Below, piece by piece: positions 8,156 through 16,649 of a stretch of DNA of 64,000 nucleotides. Position 1 is the first letter of the stretch, and every line of letters starts with the position of its first letter. A model generated the notes under the pieces. It was not told the DNA's origin. It ran no database searches and saw nothing but the letters and a program-made list of their open reading frames with translations. Made by a program: the position numbers and the translations under genes. This stretch comes from Bremerella sp. P1 (lineage in GTDB: Bacteria; Planctomycetota; Planctomycetia; Pirellulales; Pirellulaceae), in assembly GCF_028748185.1 (NCBI RefSeq), contig NZ_CP118164.1, forward strand, positions 62,001 to 126,000, in the 5' to 3' direction.

Positions 8156-9127
8156 TCATGTCGTCTGCAGTTCCAACCAGATGCGATCAAACCGGCGTGC
8201 TATCAGATCCTCTTTCTGGATGAGGAAATAGATCCTTCCTTCGCTACCCCACGTGAAATTGCCGTCATTGGGGTCTGAGTCAACCTGTAATAGGAGTCGC
8301 CAAGGCAGCGTATCTTCTTCGAGGGCCTTACTACGCTTGGGGTAAGGGTTCTCGATTTCCGCCTCACCCTTCATCAAGCTATCAAGGAAAGCATTTGCCT
8401 CTTCGATCGAAACCTCCTCGTCATCATCTTCCTCGCCGAACGGATCGTGAAGGTCGTCCATTGGGCTTTGAATCACATCGGCATGCCCCAGAAAGCGGTT
8501 GCAAGGGAAACCAGCTGGAACCAACTTCTCTTTGAGACGCTCGTAGGCGGCGAAACGCGGCGAGTCGAATTCATCGTAGCCGACGTACTCGGCAGGCAAC
8601 GTCAGCTCGACCTCCGCCTCCAGCGACCAATGCTCGCTGAGGACATAATCCGGATCGAAGCCATCAGGCACCGTGGCCGGATGTAGATCATCCCGCGGGC
8701 AGTCGAAGTACATCACCCGGAAGCGATCTTTCTCTTTGGGCTCCATCCCCCACGGTTGCCCCTTCACATCGTAGAAGAAGTAGAGCCAACCGGTCGTTGG
8801 AATTGCCGGATCGATGCGTGGTAGCTTGGCGAGATCAAGCTGGGCGATAAAGTCCAGCGGAAGCGGCTTGCCGAGTGGAAGATCATGACCGCAGCAATCG
8901 GTGTCACCTTCTTGCGGCTCGAAATAGGGCCACTGAAAATGGGCAGGCACATCCGGCACGCCTGCCATACGCGAGGCACCCAAAGAATACGAGGTAGGAA
9001 TTCTCTCCCCCTCAAGCAAGCGAATCGACGGACGTGCGATTCGCTTGATCTTGTCCGCATCAAGTGCCGGCTCTTCGGCCAGCAGCTGATCTAACTTCGC
9101 CTGAAGCGACTCAAATGAATATTCCAT
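8156..9127 (-). CDS. DUF1963 (YwqG-like) protein
   Basis: 323 residues, starting at the ATG at 9127. The DUF1963 pattern is recognisable. PTSYSLGASRMAGVPDVPAHFQWP resembles the family's 'S K GG P dlP.g..WP' region. LDFIAQLDLAKLP then matches 'pl.FLaQi.l..l', GWLYFFYD matches the family 'G.L.fFyd' strand, and the acidic C-terminal half ends in GRIYFLIQKEDLIARRFDRIWLELQ. An acidic loop (EEDDDEEVSIEEANAFLDSLMKGEAEIENP, given here only by position, about 238-265) is an insertion. Biochemical function of the family is unknown. Likely a cytoplasmic, monocistronic gene. Confidence 0.8.
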   Translation of the reverse strand: MEYSFESLQAKLDQLLAEEPALDADKIKRIARPSIRLLEGERIPTSYSLGASRMAGVPDVPAHFQWPYFEPQEGDTDCCGHDLPLGKPLPLDFIAQLDLAKLPRIDPAIPTTGWLYFFYDVKGQPWGMEPKEKDRFRVMYFDCPRDDLHPATVPDGFDPDYVLSEHWSLEAEVELTLPAEYVGYDEFDSPRFAAYERLKEKLVPAGFPCNRFLGHADVIQSPMDDLHDPFGEEDDDEEVSIEEANAFLDSLMKGEAEIENPYPKRSKALEEDTLPWRLLLQVDSDPNDGNFTWGSEGRIYFLIQKEDLIARRFDRIWLELQTT

Positions 9128-9169
9128 AGCCCAAACCTAGCAAATCCAGGTGAGCCACGAAATCAGGCG

Positions 9170-9643
9170 TTAGTATGAATTATTAACGACCTTCGGAGAT
9201 TGAACGGCAACCGATTCCCCCTCGGCGTCAACGACCTTCATCGCTGGCTCGGTCGAGCCTTCGTCGATCGGAGTATCTTGATCGACGTAAGGATTCACGA
9301 CAACCTGCGGTTCCGGAATCGACCGTTCGGCCACGTATGAAACGCTCGGCGAGTACGACGAAATCGGGTACGGACTCATGCCGTAAGGGACGGCCACGTT
9401 GTGCGAGTAGTAGACGGGCGGATGCATCGCATAATATGGGGGCATCGGCAGATAGCCCAGCGAGCGATTGAGGGAGTAGGGGCCCCACGACCAACGGTTG
9501 CCGTACCCTAAGCCACAGTTGTTTCCGAAGCCGACCGATGAAGTACTATGGACGATGATGTTACCATCGGCCATCGCTTCGCGAGTCGAAATTAAACCTG
9601 CGGTCATGGCCGCAGCCAGCAGCACGAGCAGTACCTTGCGCAT
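9170..9643 (-). CDS. Small secreted Pro/Tyr-rich protein
   Basis: 157 residues from the ATG at 9643, with AAGGTG nine bases upstream. A Sec signal peptide (MRKVLLVLLAAAMTAGLI, likely cleavage near EAMA-DG) precedes a mature part rich in Tyr, Pro, Ser and Gly (for example PMPPYYAMHPPVYYSHN), ending with an acidic, Val-rich tail. No domain is recognised. The composition suggests a surface or periplasmic structural protein. It is divergent from queG, with 116 bp between the starts. Confidence 0.7.
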   Translation of the reverse strand: MRKVLLVLLAAAMTAGLISTREAMADGNIIVHSTSSVGFGNNCGLGYGNRWSWGPYSLNRSLGYLPMPPYYAMHPPVYYSHNVAVPYGMSPYPISSYSPSVSYVAERSIPEPQVVVNPYVDQDTPIDEGSTEPAMKVVDAEGESVAVQSPKVVNNSY

Positions 9644-9759
9644 CTCAGAACACCTTGCGTGATCAACCCGATGAACCCCTCCCTGGCAATTCAATCCATA
9701 TAAATCCACCCTAATTACGCCCCCAAACGAACGCAAATTCATTTGCCGGTTTTGAACAC

Positions 9760-10899
9760 GTGCCCGATCCCCATATAGATCTGACATCTTTGATCCGTCA
9801 CGAGGCCCACCAGCTGGGCTTTTCGGCGGTGGGCATTTGTCCGGCCGTAACCCCGACGGGCCTGAGCCGTTTTCACGACTGGCTGGACGCCGGCTACGCA
9901 GGCCAGATGCAGTATTTAGAAGACCGCCGCGATGCGTACGCCCATCCCAAGCATGTGCTCGACGGCGTACAAAGCATCGTGATGCTGGCCCTCAATTACA
10001 AAAGCGAGCCCATCCCGCCGCTTGCAAGCGGGCAGGGGAGGGTGTCACGCTATGCGTTCGGCGAGCTCGACTACCACGACTGGATTCATGCCCGGCTCAA
10101 GCAACTCAAGAAGGCGATCGCCCAGAGAGAGCCGGAAGCAAACGTTCGCGGCGTGGTCGACACCGCGCCCCTCTTAGAACGCGAGTTCGCTCAGCTGGCC
10201 GGCCTCGGCTGGATCGGCAAGAACACGATGCTGCTCAACAAACAACTGGGTAGCTTGTTCTTCTTGGCCGCGATCCTGATCGACCGGGAACTGGTGTACG
10301 ACGACCCTCACAACGCCAGCCATTGCGGCACATGCACGGCCTGCCTGACCGCTTGCCCGACCGACGCGTTCCCCAGCCCTGGAGTGCTCGATGCCACGCG
10401 GTGCATCTCGTACCTGACGATCGAACTTCGCGACGAGATTCCTACCGAGCTTCGAACCGGGATGCACGACTGGGTGTTTGGCTGCGATGTTTGCCAGGAC
10501 GTCTGCCCGTGGAACAACAAGTCGCCGGTCTCGTCGCACGAGGCCTTCTACCCGGCCAGCGACCGCGCACCGTTCGAACTTCGAAGCTTGTTCACGATGA
10601 CTGACGACGACTTTCGGGATCGCTTTCGCAAGACGCCGCTATGGCGAACCAAGCGGCGGGGCATTCTTCGCAATGCGGCAATCGTGCTGGGCAACCAGCC
10701 GCATGAGGACAATGTGCCACCCCTATCACGCGGGCTGGCGGATGAAGAGTGGCTCATCCGCGGCGCGTCGGCCTGGGCGCTGGGAAAGCATCCTCAGCAG
10801 GAAGCTTTGCAGCTACTGGCACAGCGGCTAACGGTCGAAGAGGACGAGCACGTCCGCCGCGAAATCGAGACGGCACTGGCTAACCGGCCGAGCAGTTGA
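9760..10899 (+). CDS. queG: Epoxyqueuosine reductase QueG
   Basis: 379 residues, GTG start. The cobalamin-dependent N-terminal domain carries the catalytic acid in VVDTAPLLERE (Asp134) and GLGWIGKNTMLL. It is followed by two [4Fe-4S] motifs, Cys189-192-195-199 (CGTCTACLTACP) and Cys242-245-249 (CDVCQDVCPWN) with Cys215, and a C-terminal HEAT-like repeat (about 320-375). QueG reduces epoxyqueuosine to queuosine, the last step in making the tRNA wobble modification for Asp, Asn, His and Tyr. Its last 20 bases overlap the 3' end of the convergent dus gene. It fits the local theme of tRNA modification. Its Fe-S clusters also link it functionally to the suf genes, which is inference. Confidence 0.95.
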   Translation: MPDPHIDLTSLIRHEAHQLGFSAVGICPAVTPTGLSRFHDWLDAGYAGQMQYLEDRRDAYAHPKHVLDGVQSIVMLALNYKSEPIPPLASGQGRVSRYAFGELDYHDWIHARLKQLKKAIAQREPEANVRGVVDTAPLLEREFAQLAGLGWIGKNTMLLNKQLGSLFFLAAILIDRELVYDDPHNASHCGTCTACLTACPTDAFPSPGVLDATRCISYLTIELRDEIPTELRTGMHDWVFGCDVCQDVCPWNNKSPVSSHEAFYPASDRAPFELRSLFTMTDDDFRDRFRKTPLWRTKRRGILRNAAIVLGNQPHEDNVPPLSRGLADEEWLIRGASAWALGKHPQQEALQLLAQRLTVEEDEHVRREIETALANRPSS

Positions 10900-11932
10900 C
10901 CTGCTTGTTGTGGATCTCGCCGGACAGGTACTGCCCTGGCTGATCGACCGCGTAGAACTCGTCGCGAATCGCTTCCCAGTCCGACATCTCGCGGATCCGC
11001 ACGAACTTGGCTCGTACGTCTTCCACTTGCGGATGCAGGAACGAATACTTCACGCCGAACTTGCGGAAGTTGGTCATTGCTTTGTTTTCGCCGTACAACT
11101 CGACCACCAGGCGGAGATGCTCTTGGATGATCTCTAGCTGCTCGAAGGTGGTCGGCGGAGGCGGCAGCGGCTCGCCGGCTGCCAGGGCTCGGGCTTGCTG
11201 GAAGATCCATGGATTGCCGATCGCACCCCGGGCCACCGTCACGCCGTTGACGCCGGTTTCGTTCATCATGTCGAAGCAGTCCTGAGCCGAGAACAAGTCG
11301 CCGCTGCCCAGGATCGTGCGATCCCCCACATGCCGCTTCACTTCGGCCAGGAACTCCCAGCGACTGGGACCGATGTACCGCTGCTCGACCGTACGGCCAT
11401 GCACCGTGATGGCGTCGACGCCGATCTCGAACGCGCCGTCGAGGATCTCGAAAAACTTATCGCGGCTCTCCTGGGTATCGTCGATTCCGCGACGCATTTT
11501 CACGGTCAGCGGCATATCATTGGGCACGACATCGCGCGTGCGGCGAACGATATCCAAGGCCACGTCCGGCTGGCTGAGATGAAACCCGCCACGGCAACGC
11601 CCCAGGACCTTCTTCACCGGGCAGCCGAAGTTGATGTCGATCACGTCGAAGCCAGCTTCGACCAGTTTGGCAGCCCCGGCGGCGAACTGCTGTGGCTCGG
11701 CCCCCATCAATTGCCCCCCGACTGGGTGTTCTTCCTCAGCGATCGCCAAAAAATGTCGATTCTTTTTTCGGTCGTTCAGCTCGACCAAAAACTTGTCGAG
11801 CATCACTTCGCAGATGGTGTAAGGGGCACCCAAACGACGCGCGATGACACGCATCGACATATCGCTGTACCCCGACAGGGCTGCTTGTACGAGCGGGAAA
11901 TCAAGTTCTAAATTGCCAAGTCGAAGGGCCAT
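10880..11932 (-). CDS. tRNA-dihydrouridine synthase (Dus family), copy 2
   Basis: 350 residues, ATG at 11932. TIM-barrel start GNLELDFPLVQAALSGYSDMSM, then INFGCPVKKVLGRCRGGF with the GCP cysteine and a second cysteine nine residues later, TVKMRRGIDD, AITVHGRTVEQ, GSGDLFSAQDCFDMM and GVTVARGAIGNPWIF. This is clearly diverged from copy 1: it uses QAALSGYSD where most family members have Q.PM.G.TD, so the FMN-site Pro-Met is altered. Its C-terminal region (EIIQEHLRLVVELYGENKAMTNFRKF) is the helical tRNA-binding domain. The 3' end overlaps queG by 20 bp in antiparallel. Each Dus paralogue usually has its own target uridines; those are unknown here. Confidence 0.9.
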   Translation of the reverse strand: MALRLGNLELDFPLVQAALSGYSDMSMRVIARRLGAPYTICEVMLDKFLVELNDRKKNRHFLAIAEEEHPVGGQLMGAEPQQFAAGAAKLVEAGFDVIDINFGCPVKKVLGRCRGGFHLSQPDVALDIVRRTRDVVPNDMPLTVKMRRGIDDTQESRDKFFEILDGAFEIGVDAITVHGRTVEQRYIGPSRWEFLAEVKRHVGDRTILGSGDLFSAQDCFDMMNETGVNGVTVARGAIGNPWIFQQARALAAGEPLPPPPTTFEQLEIIQEHLRLVVELYGENKAMTNFRKFGVKYSFLHPQVEDVRAKFVRIREMSDWEAIRDEFYAVDQPGQYLSGEIHNKQVNCSAG

Positions 11933-12264
11933 TGGGCCGTTATAACCTCGAAAATCAGTCTAATCGGTTTACTTTATCAACAGGATATCAACTGACCCGC
12001 AGGCGAGTAGTGCGACTTTCCGCCAACTGCCGGTTTTGTATCAAGAGATAGTTTTCGCTCACCGAGGAAATTTTCAACTTCAGTAAAGACCGCCCAATGG
12101 GTGGTCGATAAATGGTCACACAGAAGTGTTTCTTTCGTTGACTTACCCCAGCCAGAAACATTCGTGAGCACATGTCGCTGGTTTCTGAGATCACCAGCGA
12201 CGCGAAGGGGTCGAATGGTTACCTGCCCCAACCGTTCGGCCCCGTTTTTATTTCTTGACCGATC
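11933..12264. other. 332-bp intergenic region with one hairpin
   Basis: Lies between the dus copy 2 start and the zwf stop. No convincing gene is seen; an 84-codon minus-strand frame has no ribosome binding site and uncharacteristic composition. GTCGCTGGT (12174-12182) and ACCAGCGAC (12193-12201) form a perfect 9-bp stem about 65 bases downstream of the zwf stop. No T-tract follows on the zwf strand. Confidence 0.5.
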
Positions 12265-13710
12265 TTAATGCAGGATCGGGCAGACGTCGAACCACTGACG
12301 TTTGTGCTCTTCCATCCAGTCGTTCGATTCGTTTGGTCCCCAGTAGCCGGTTTCGTAAAGGTGCAGCGTGGGGGCCTCGGCCGAACGCCAGGTCTGGATG
12401 ATCGGGTCGATGATTCCCCAGGCCAGTTCCACTTCGTCGCTACGAGCAAACAGGCTGGCATCTCCTTGGATGGCATCCAGCAGCAGACGCTGGTACGCGT
12501 CGGGCATTTCGCCTTGGAACTCTTTGCAGAAGCGGAAGTCCAACGGGCTGGTCCGAGTCATCATGCCCGAGTCCGGCACCTTCGTCTGAATCTGCAGCTG
12601 AAGGCCTTCGGCAGGCTGAATCTGCATCACCAGGCGGCACGCGTCGACATAGGACCTCTGACCGAAGAGTGCATGCGGCGGATGACGATATTGGATGACG
12701 ATCTGGGTGGTGCGGCACGACATGCCTTTGCCGCTACGCAAGTAGAACGGCACGCCGTTCCAGCGCCAGTTATCGACCCACAACCGTAGTGCTGCGAACG
12801 TTTCGGTCTGGCTATCTTTGGGCACGCCTTCTTCCTGGCGGTAGCCAGCGTATTGGCCACGCAGCGTTTCCTCGGCGATCTCCTCTGACGACATCGGGCG
12901 GATGGCCTGCAGCACCTTCACCTTTTCATCTCGTACCATGTCGGCGTCGAAACGAACGGGGGCTTCCATCGCCGTGACCATCAGCAGCTGCAAGAGATGA
13001 TTCTGGAACATGTCTCGCAGGACGCCGGCTTGATCGTAGTAGCCACCGCGGCGTCCCACTACCACTTCTTCAGCCACGGTGATCTGCACGTGGTCGATGT
13101 AATTACGATTCCAGAGCGGCTCGAAGATCGAGTTCGCAAACCGCATCACCATCAGGTTCTGAACCGTTTCTTTCCCCAGGTAGTGATCGATGCGGTATAC
13201 CTGCTCTTCGGGGAAGACGCGGTTAACGTCCGAGTTCAGCTTTTTGGCCGTGCCCAGGTCGTAACCGAATGGCTTTTCCAGCACGATGCGACGCGGGCCT
13301 TCGTCCTGGTTAGCCAGGCCGGACTCGCCGAGTTGATCGATCGCGGCGATATACAGCCGAGGTGCCGTCGACAGGTAATAGACGCGTTCGGCCGGTCCGG
13401 CTTCCAGTTCTTCCAGCAGCGACTTCAGCCCTTTAAGGTCGTCCAGTTGCGTCAGATCACCGGGGTGATAGTAGATGTTCGCGGCAAACTCGTTCCACGA
13501 CTCTTCTTCAAACTTCGAGTTGGTGAACTTCTGCGTGCTCTTCTTCAACTCGTCACGCCAGGCATCGTGCGAAAACTCGGTTCGCGACATGCCCACAATC
13601 CGCGTCCCCTCAGGCAGACGCTTCTTTTTCGACAGCAGGTACAGAGCCGGAATCAGTTTCCGGCTGGTGAGATCCCCAGAAGCACCAAAGATGACAATCG
13701 TATGAGACAT
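12265..13710 (-). CDS. zwf: Glucose-6-phosphate 1-dehydrogenase
   Basis: 481 residues, the normal length. Rossmann motif GASGDLT at 9-15, EKPFGYDLGTAKKLN at 145-159, and the active-site signature RIDHYLGKETVQNL at 173-186. Catalyses the NADP-linked oxidation of glucose-6-phosphate to 6-phosphogluconolactone, the entry of the oxidative pentose-phosphate pathway, in the cytoplasm. It is the most downstream gene of a minus-strand stretch PPi-PFK, HAD, gnd, SDR, small membrane protein, zwf. Gaps of 50-150 bp leave it open whether this is one transcript. No 6-phosphogluconolactonase gene is visible nearby. Confidence 0.97.
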   Translation of the reverse strand: MSHTIVIFGASGDLTSRKLIPALYLLSKKKRLPEGTRIVGMSRTEFSHDAWRDELKKSTQKFTNSKFEEESWNEFAANIYYHPGDLTQLDDLKGLKSLLEELEAGPAERVYYLSTAPRLYIAAIDQLGESGLANQDEGPRRIVLEKPFGYDLGTAKKLNSDVNRVFPEEQVYRIDHYLGKETVQNLMVMRFANSIFEPLWNRNYIDHVQITVAEEVVVGRRGGYYDQAGVLRDMFQNHLLQLLMVTAMEAPVRFDADMVRDEKVKVLQAIRPMSSEEIAEETLRGQYAGYRQEEGVPKDSQTETFAALRLWVDNWRWNGVPFYLRSGKGMSCRTTQIVIQYRHPPHALFGQRSYVDACRLVMQIQPAEGLQLQIQTKVPDSGMMTRTSPLDFRFCKEFQGEMPDAYQRLLLDAIQGDASLFARSDEVELAWGIIDPIIQTWRSAEAPTLHLYETGYWGPNESNDWMEEHKRQWFDVCPILH

Positions 13711-13758
13711 GGCTATTCCTGTTCCGCTCCTGGTCCGTACTTCCTGGTGAGTTTTCCC

Positions 13759-14148
13759 TTAGTCCAGCTCAACTGCAACCCATTGTGGTGATTCTTCCCC
13801 TCGTTCGACAACCAAGTAAAGCAAATAAACATGGCCTGGTGGCAAATTTAAATCTGCTGGCTCATAACGTTGCTGGTCATAAACGAGGGTAGATTTCTCA
13901 GGGTTCAAAGAATCATCGGGGTGAAGTGTGGAGACTTTGAGAAACCCAACGATCTGAAATTCACCTGTTATCGAATCTCCCACAATAACCCGGTTACGAA
14001 TATCAGGACTGATTAACAGTGTATCGAGCGTAAACCGTTGGGGCGGCTTCTCGCGAGGTATCCAAATCGCAAAAGCGATTGCGATAACGCCCACGAGAAT
14101 AAGTATGACTCTTAGTGAAAGCTGCCACTTTTGGCGGGGCTTATCCAC
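13759..14148 (-). CDS. Small membrane-anchored protein of unknown function
   Basis: 129 residues. A basic N-terminus (MDKPRQKWQ) is followed by one transmembrane segment (about 10-29, LRVILILVGVIAIAFAIWI) and an extracytoplasmic domain of about 100 residues with alternating beta-type hydrophobicity, ending EESPQWVAVELD. No family is recognised. The architecture, with a short basic N-terminus, one TM and a small beta-rich domain, recalls the three paralogues at 25785-28278, but the sequence motifs of those proteins are absent. It sits between zwf and an SDR gene on the same strand. Confidence 0.7.
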   Translation of the reverse strand: MDKPRQKWQLSLRVILILVGVIAIAFAIWIPREKPPQRFTLDTLLISPDIRNRVIVGDSITGEFQIVGFLKVSTLHPDDSLNPEKSTLVYDQQRYEPADLNLPPGHVYLLYLVVERGEESPQWVAVELD

Positions 14149-14243
14149 GCTGATATCGTCTCCACATGGTCAATGATTCTGACGGATGGAATGCACACAG
14201 TGCTAGTGAGACGTTCGTGGGGCGAGTCTCGATGTTTTGTCAA

Positions 14244-15029
14244 CTAAAACCGCATCGCCGTGAAACCGCCGTCGACGTACACCGTGGCACCGGTGACGAA
14301 GCTGCCGGCTGCTTGCGACAACAGCAGGATCGAGGTGCCGACCAGTTCTTCGGGTTCGCCGAAGCGGGCCATGGGCGTTTGGCCGATGATGTTATCGACG
14401 CGTTCTTTGTCGAGGATCTTGCGGTTTTGCTCGGCCGGGAAGAAGCCAGGGCAGAGCGTGTTGAATCGCACGTTCTGGGTGGCATACTCGCGGGCCAGGT
14501 TCTTGGTCAGGTTCTCGACGGCCGCTTTCGAGGCCGAGTAGGCAAACACCCGCGAGAGCGGCAAGTGAGCCGTCACGCTACCGATGTTCAGCACGGCGCC
14601 GCCTTGCTCCTGCTTGGCCATCGTCGGAGCGAAAGCCTGGCAGGCGAGGTGCGTACCGGTGAGGTTGGTATCGAGGACGCGCTGCCAGTCTGCGTCGGTG
14701 ATCTCTTCGTAGGGAACCGAAGAGTTCACGCCGGCACAGTTGACCAGCATGTCGACCCGACCGAACTTTTCCAGGCACTTGTCGCGAAGCTCGGCCAGCG
14801 AGTCTCGCGAGAGCGTGTCGGCGGCGATGAACTCCGCCTTACCGCCGGCTGCAATGATCCGATCGGCGCGGCTTTGTCCTCGCTGGGGATTCAGGCCACT
14901 GACGACCACGGTTGCTCCGGCTGCGGCCAGACCTTCCGCAATCGCCCCACCCAGGACACCGGATGCCCCGATGACGACGGCGACTTGCCCGTCGAGTCCG
15001 AACATTTTGGTTAGAAAATCAGTTGCCAT
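14244..15029 (-). CDS. SDR-family oxidoreductase (sugar-acid dehydrogenase-like)
   Basis: 261 residues. Classical SDR: cofactor motif GASGVLGGAIAEG at 21-33, NCAGVN near 92-97, catalytic Ser in NIGSVTA and Tyr-x3-Lys in YSASK, and the C-terminal GATVYVDGG strand. The N-terminal form (FGLDGQVAVVIGASGVLGGAIAEGL, given only in part) resembles gluconate 5-dehydrogenase, mannonate or fructuronate-type SDRs, which fits its place beside 6-phosphogluconate dehydrogenase. The substrate cannot be fixed from sequence. It lies 99 bp downstream of gnd on the same strand. Confidence 0.85.
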   Translation of the reverse strand: MATDFLTKMFGLDGQVAVVIGASGVLGGAIAEGLAAAGATVVVSGLNPQRGQSRADRIIAAGGKAEFIAADTLSRDSLAELRDKCLEKFGRVDMLVNCAGVNSSVPYEEITDADWQRVLDTNLTGTHLACQAFAPTMAKQEQGGAVLNIGSVTAHLPLSRVFAYSASKAAVENLTKNLAREYATQNVRFNTLCPGFFPAEQNRKILDKERVDNIIGQTPMARFGEPEELVGTSILLLSQAAGSFVTGATVYVDGGFTAMRF

Positions 15030-15128
15030 GCTGGCTATCGATCTTTTTTCTAGAACTCCCAGGCACCCAAGGTGGCCTGGGAGTTTATGGCAGGAGAGTT
15101 AGAAATTCGAATCGCTTAGCGGGAGCAA

Positions 15129-16574
15129 TTAGGACTTTGGCTCGCGACGACGCTGAATCCACTCGGCGTGGAAGGTACCTTCCTTGTCCGTCCGCTGGAA
15201 CGTGTGAGCACCAAAGTAATCGCGTTGGGCCTGCAACAGGTTGGCTGGCAACCGGTCGTTGCGGTAGCCATCGTAGTAGGCCAATGCTCCGGCGAATGCT
15301 GGGGTCGGAACACCCAGTTCAACGGCCGTCTTAACCACAGCTCGCCAGCCATCTTGTCCCTTGGTGACCGCTTCGGTGAAGTACGGATCCAAGAGCAGGT
15401 TTTCGAGGTTGGCGTCTTTGTCAAAAGCTTCCTTGATACGATCGAGGAACTGGGCACGAATGATACAGCCACCACGCCACAACAGGGCACAGTCGCCATA
15501 GTTCAGGTCCCAGTCGTGCTCGGCCGATGCGGCTTGCAGTTGCACGAAACCTTGAGCATAGCTGCACAGCTTGGAAGCGTACAATGCTTCGCGAACCTGC
15601 TCGATGAACTTGGTGCGGTCTTCGGAAGTCTTGCCGCTAGGGCCGGTCAGCACCTTGCTGGCACGGACGCGGGCTTCCTTGGCAGCCGACAAACCGCGAG
15701 CGTACACGGCGGTCGTGACCAGGGTGCTTGGCACGCCCAGGTCCAGAGCCAACTGGCTCATCCACTTACCGGTACCCTTGGCACCAGCGACATCGAGGAT
15801 CTTGTCGACCAGGTAACCTTCGCCGTCGTCATCCTTCACGCTGAAGATGTCGCGAGTGATTTCGATCAGGTAGCTTTGCAGGTCGCCGCTGTTCCATTGA
15901 TCGAACACTTCGTACAGTTCGTCGTTGGTCAGACCCAGACCGTGCTTGAGCAGGAAGTAGGCTTCGCAGATCAGCTGCATATCGCCGTACTCGATGCCGT
16001 TGTGCACCATCTTCACGTAGTGACCGGCACCGCGAGGACCAACCCATTCGCAGCAAGGAATGTCTTCGCTGGGACCAACCTTGGCCGAGATAGCCTGGAA
16101 GATTTCCTTGATGTGCGGCCAGGCAGCTTCGCTACCACCAGGCATCAGGCTCGGGCCTTTCAAGGCACCTTCTTCACCACCGGAAACACCGGAACCGACA
16201 AACAGCAGGCCCTTTTCTTCGACGTACTTGGTACGACGTTCGGTGTCGGCGTAGTGCGTGTTACCACCATCGATGATGATGTCGCCTGGTTCCATCAAAG
16301 GAAGCAGTTCTTCGATCACCGCGTCGACAGCTGGGCCGGCTTTGATCAGCATCATGATCTTGCGAGGACGCTTCAGCGAAGCAACCATCTGCTTCAGGTC
16401 ATGGCAACCGATAAATTGCTTGCCGGCGGCACGACCTGCAATGAATTCATCCGTCTTCTCGGTAGTTCGATTGTAGACGGCTACTTTGTAACCGCGGCTT
16501 TCGACGTTCAGGGCCAGGTTTTCGCCCATCACGGCGAGACCAATCAAACCAAAATCGCAGGAAGCATCGGACAT
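15129..16574 (-). CDS. gnd: 6-phosphogluconate dehydrogenase, decarboxylating
   Basis: 481 residues, full length. NADP-binding GLIGLAVMGENLALN at 9-23, NRTTEK at 35-40, the substrate-binding loop VGSGVSGGEEGALKGPSLMPGG near 126-147, catalytic Lys/Asn in HYVKMVHNGIEYGDMQ near 185-200, and the C-terminal QRDYFGAHTFQRTDKEGTFH segment. It converts 6-phosphogluconate to ribulose-5-phosphate with NADPH and CO2 release. It follows the HAD gene by 75 bp, and zwf lies two genes downstream. A 11-bp stem hairpin (15054-15085) lies just past its stop but without a T-tract on this strand. Confidence 0.97.
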   Translation of the reverse strand: MSDASCDFGLIGLAVMGENLALNVESRGYKVAVYNRTTEKTDEFIAGRAAGKQFIGCHDLKQMVASLKRPRKIMMLIKAGPAVDAVIEELLPLMEPGDIIIDGGNTHYADTERRTKYVEEKGLLFVGSGVSGGEEGALKGPSLMPGGSEAAWPHIKEIFQAISAKVGPSEDIPCCEWVGPRGAGHYVKMVHNGIEYGDMQLICEAYFLLKHGLGLTNDELYEVFDQWNSGDLQSYLIEITRDIFSVKDDDGEGYLVDKILDVAGAKGTGKWMSQLALDLGVPSTLVTTAVYARGLSAAKEARVRASKVLTGPSGKTSEDRTKFIEQVREALYASKLCSYAQGFVQLQAASAEHDWDLNYGDCALLWRGGCIIRAQFLDRIKEAFDKDANLENLLLDPYFTEAVTKGQDGWRAVVKTAVELGVPTPAFAGALAYYDGYRNDRLPANLLQAQRDYFGAHTFQRTDKEGTFHAEWIQRRREPKS

Positions 16575-16649
16575 GATGTTTCTTTCCTCTGAGAATTAAC
16601 GGGATTCAGTTGTATTCATAGTGCGGTGTAGTGGGCCGCCTTGTTTTGC

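Noticed and set aside
11977-12231. 84-codon minus-strand frame between dus and zwf
   Set aside because: No ribosome binding site, composition unlike neighbouring proteins, and it contains a perfect 9-bp hairpin; treated as non-coding.
15054-15085. Hairpin with 11-bp stem just past gnd, considered as an intrinsic terminator
   Set aside because: The T-run lies on the wrong side for the plus strand, and on the minus strand the stem is followed by A residues, so it does not fit an intrinsic terminator on either strand. It remains only a hairpin.
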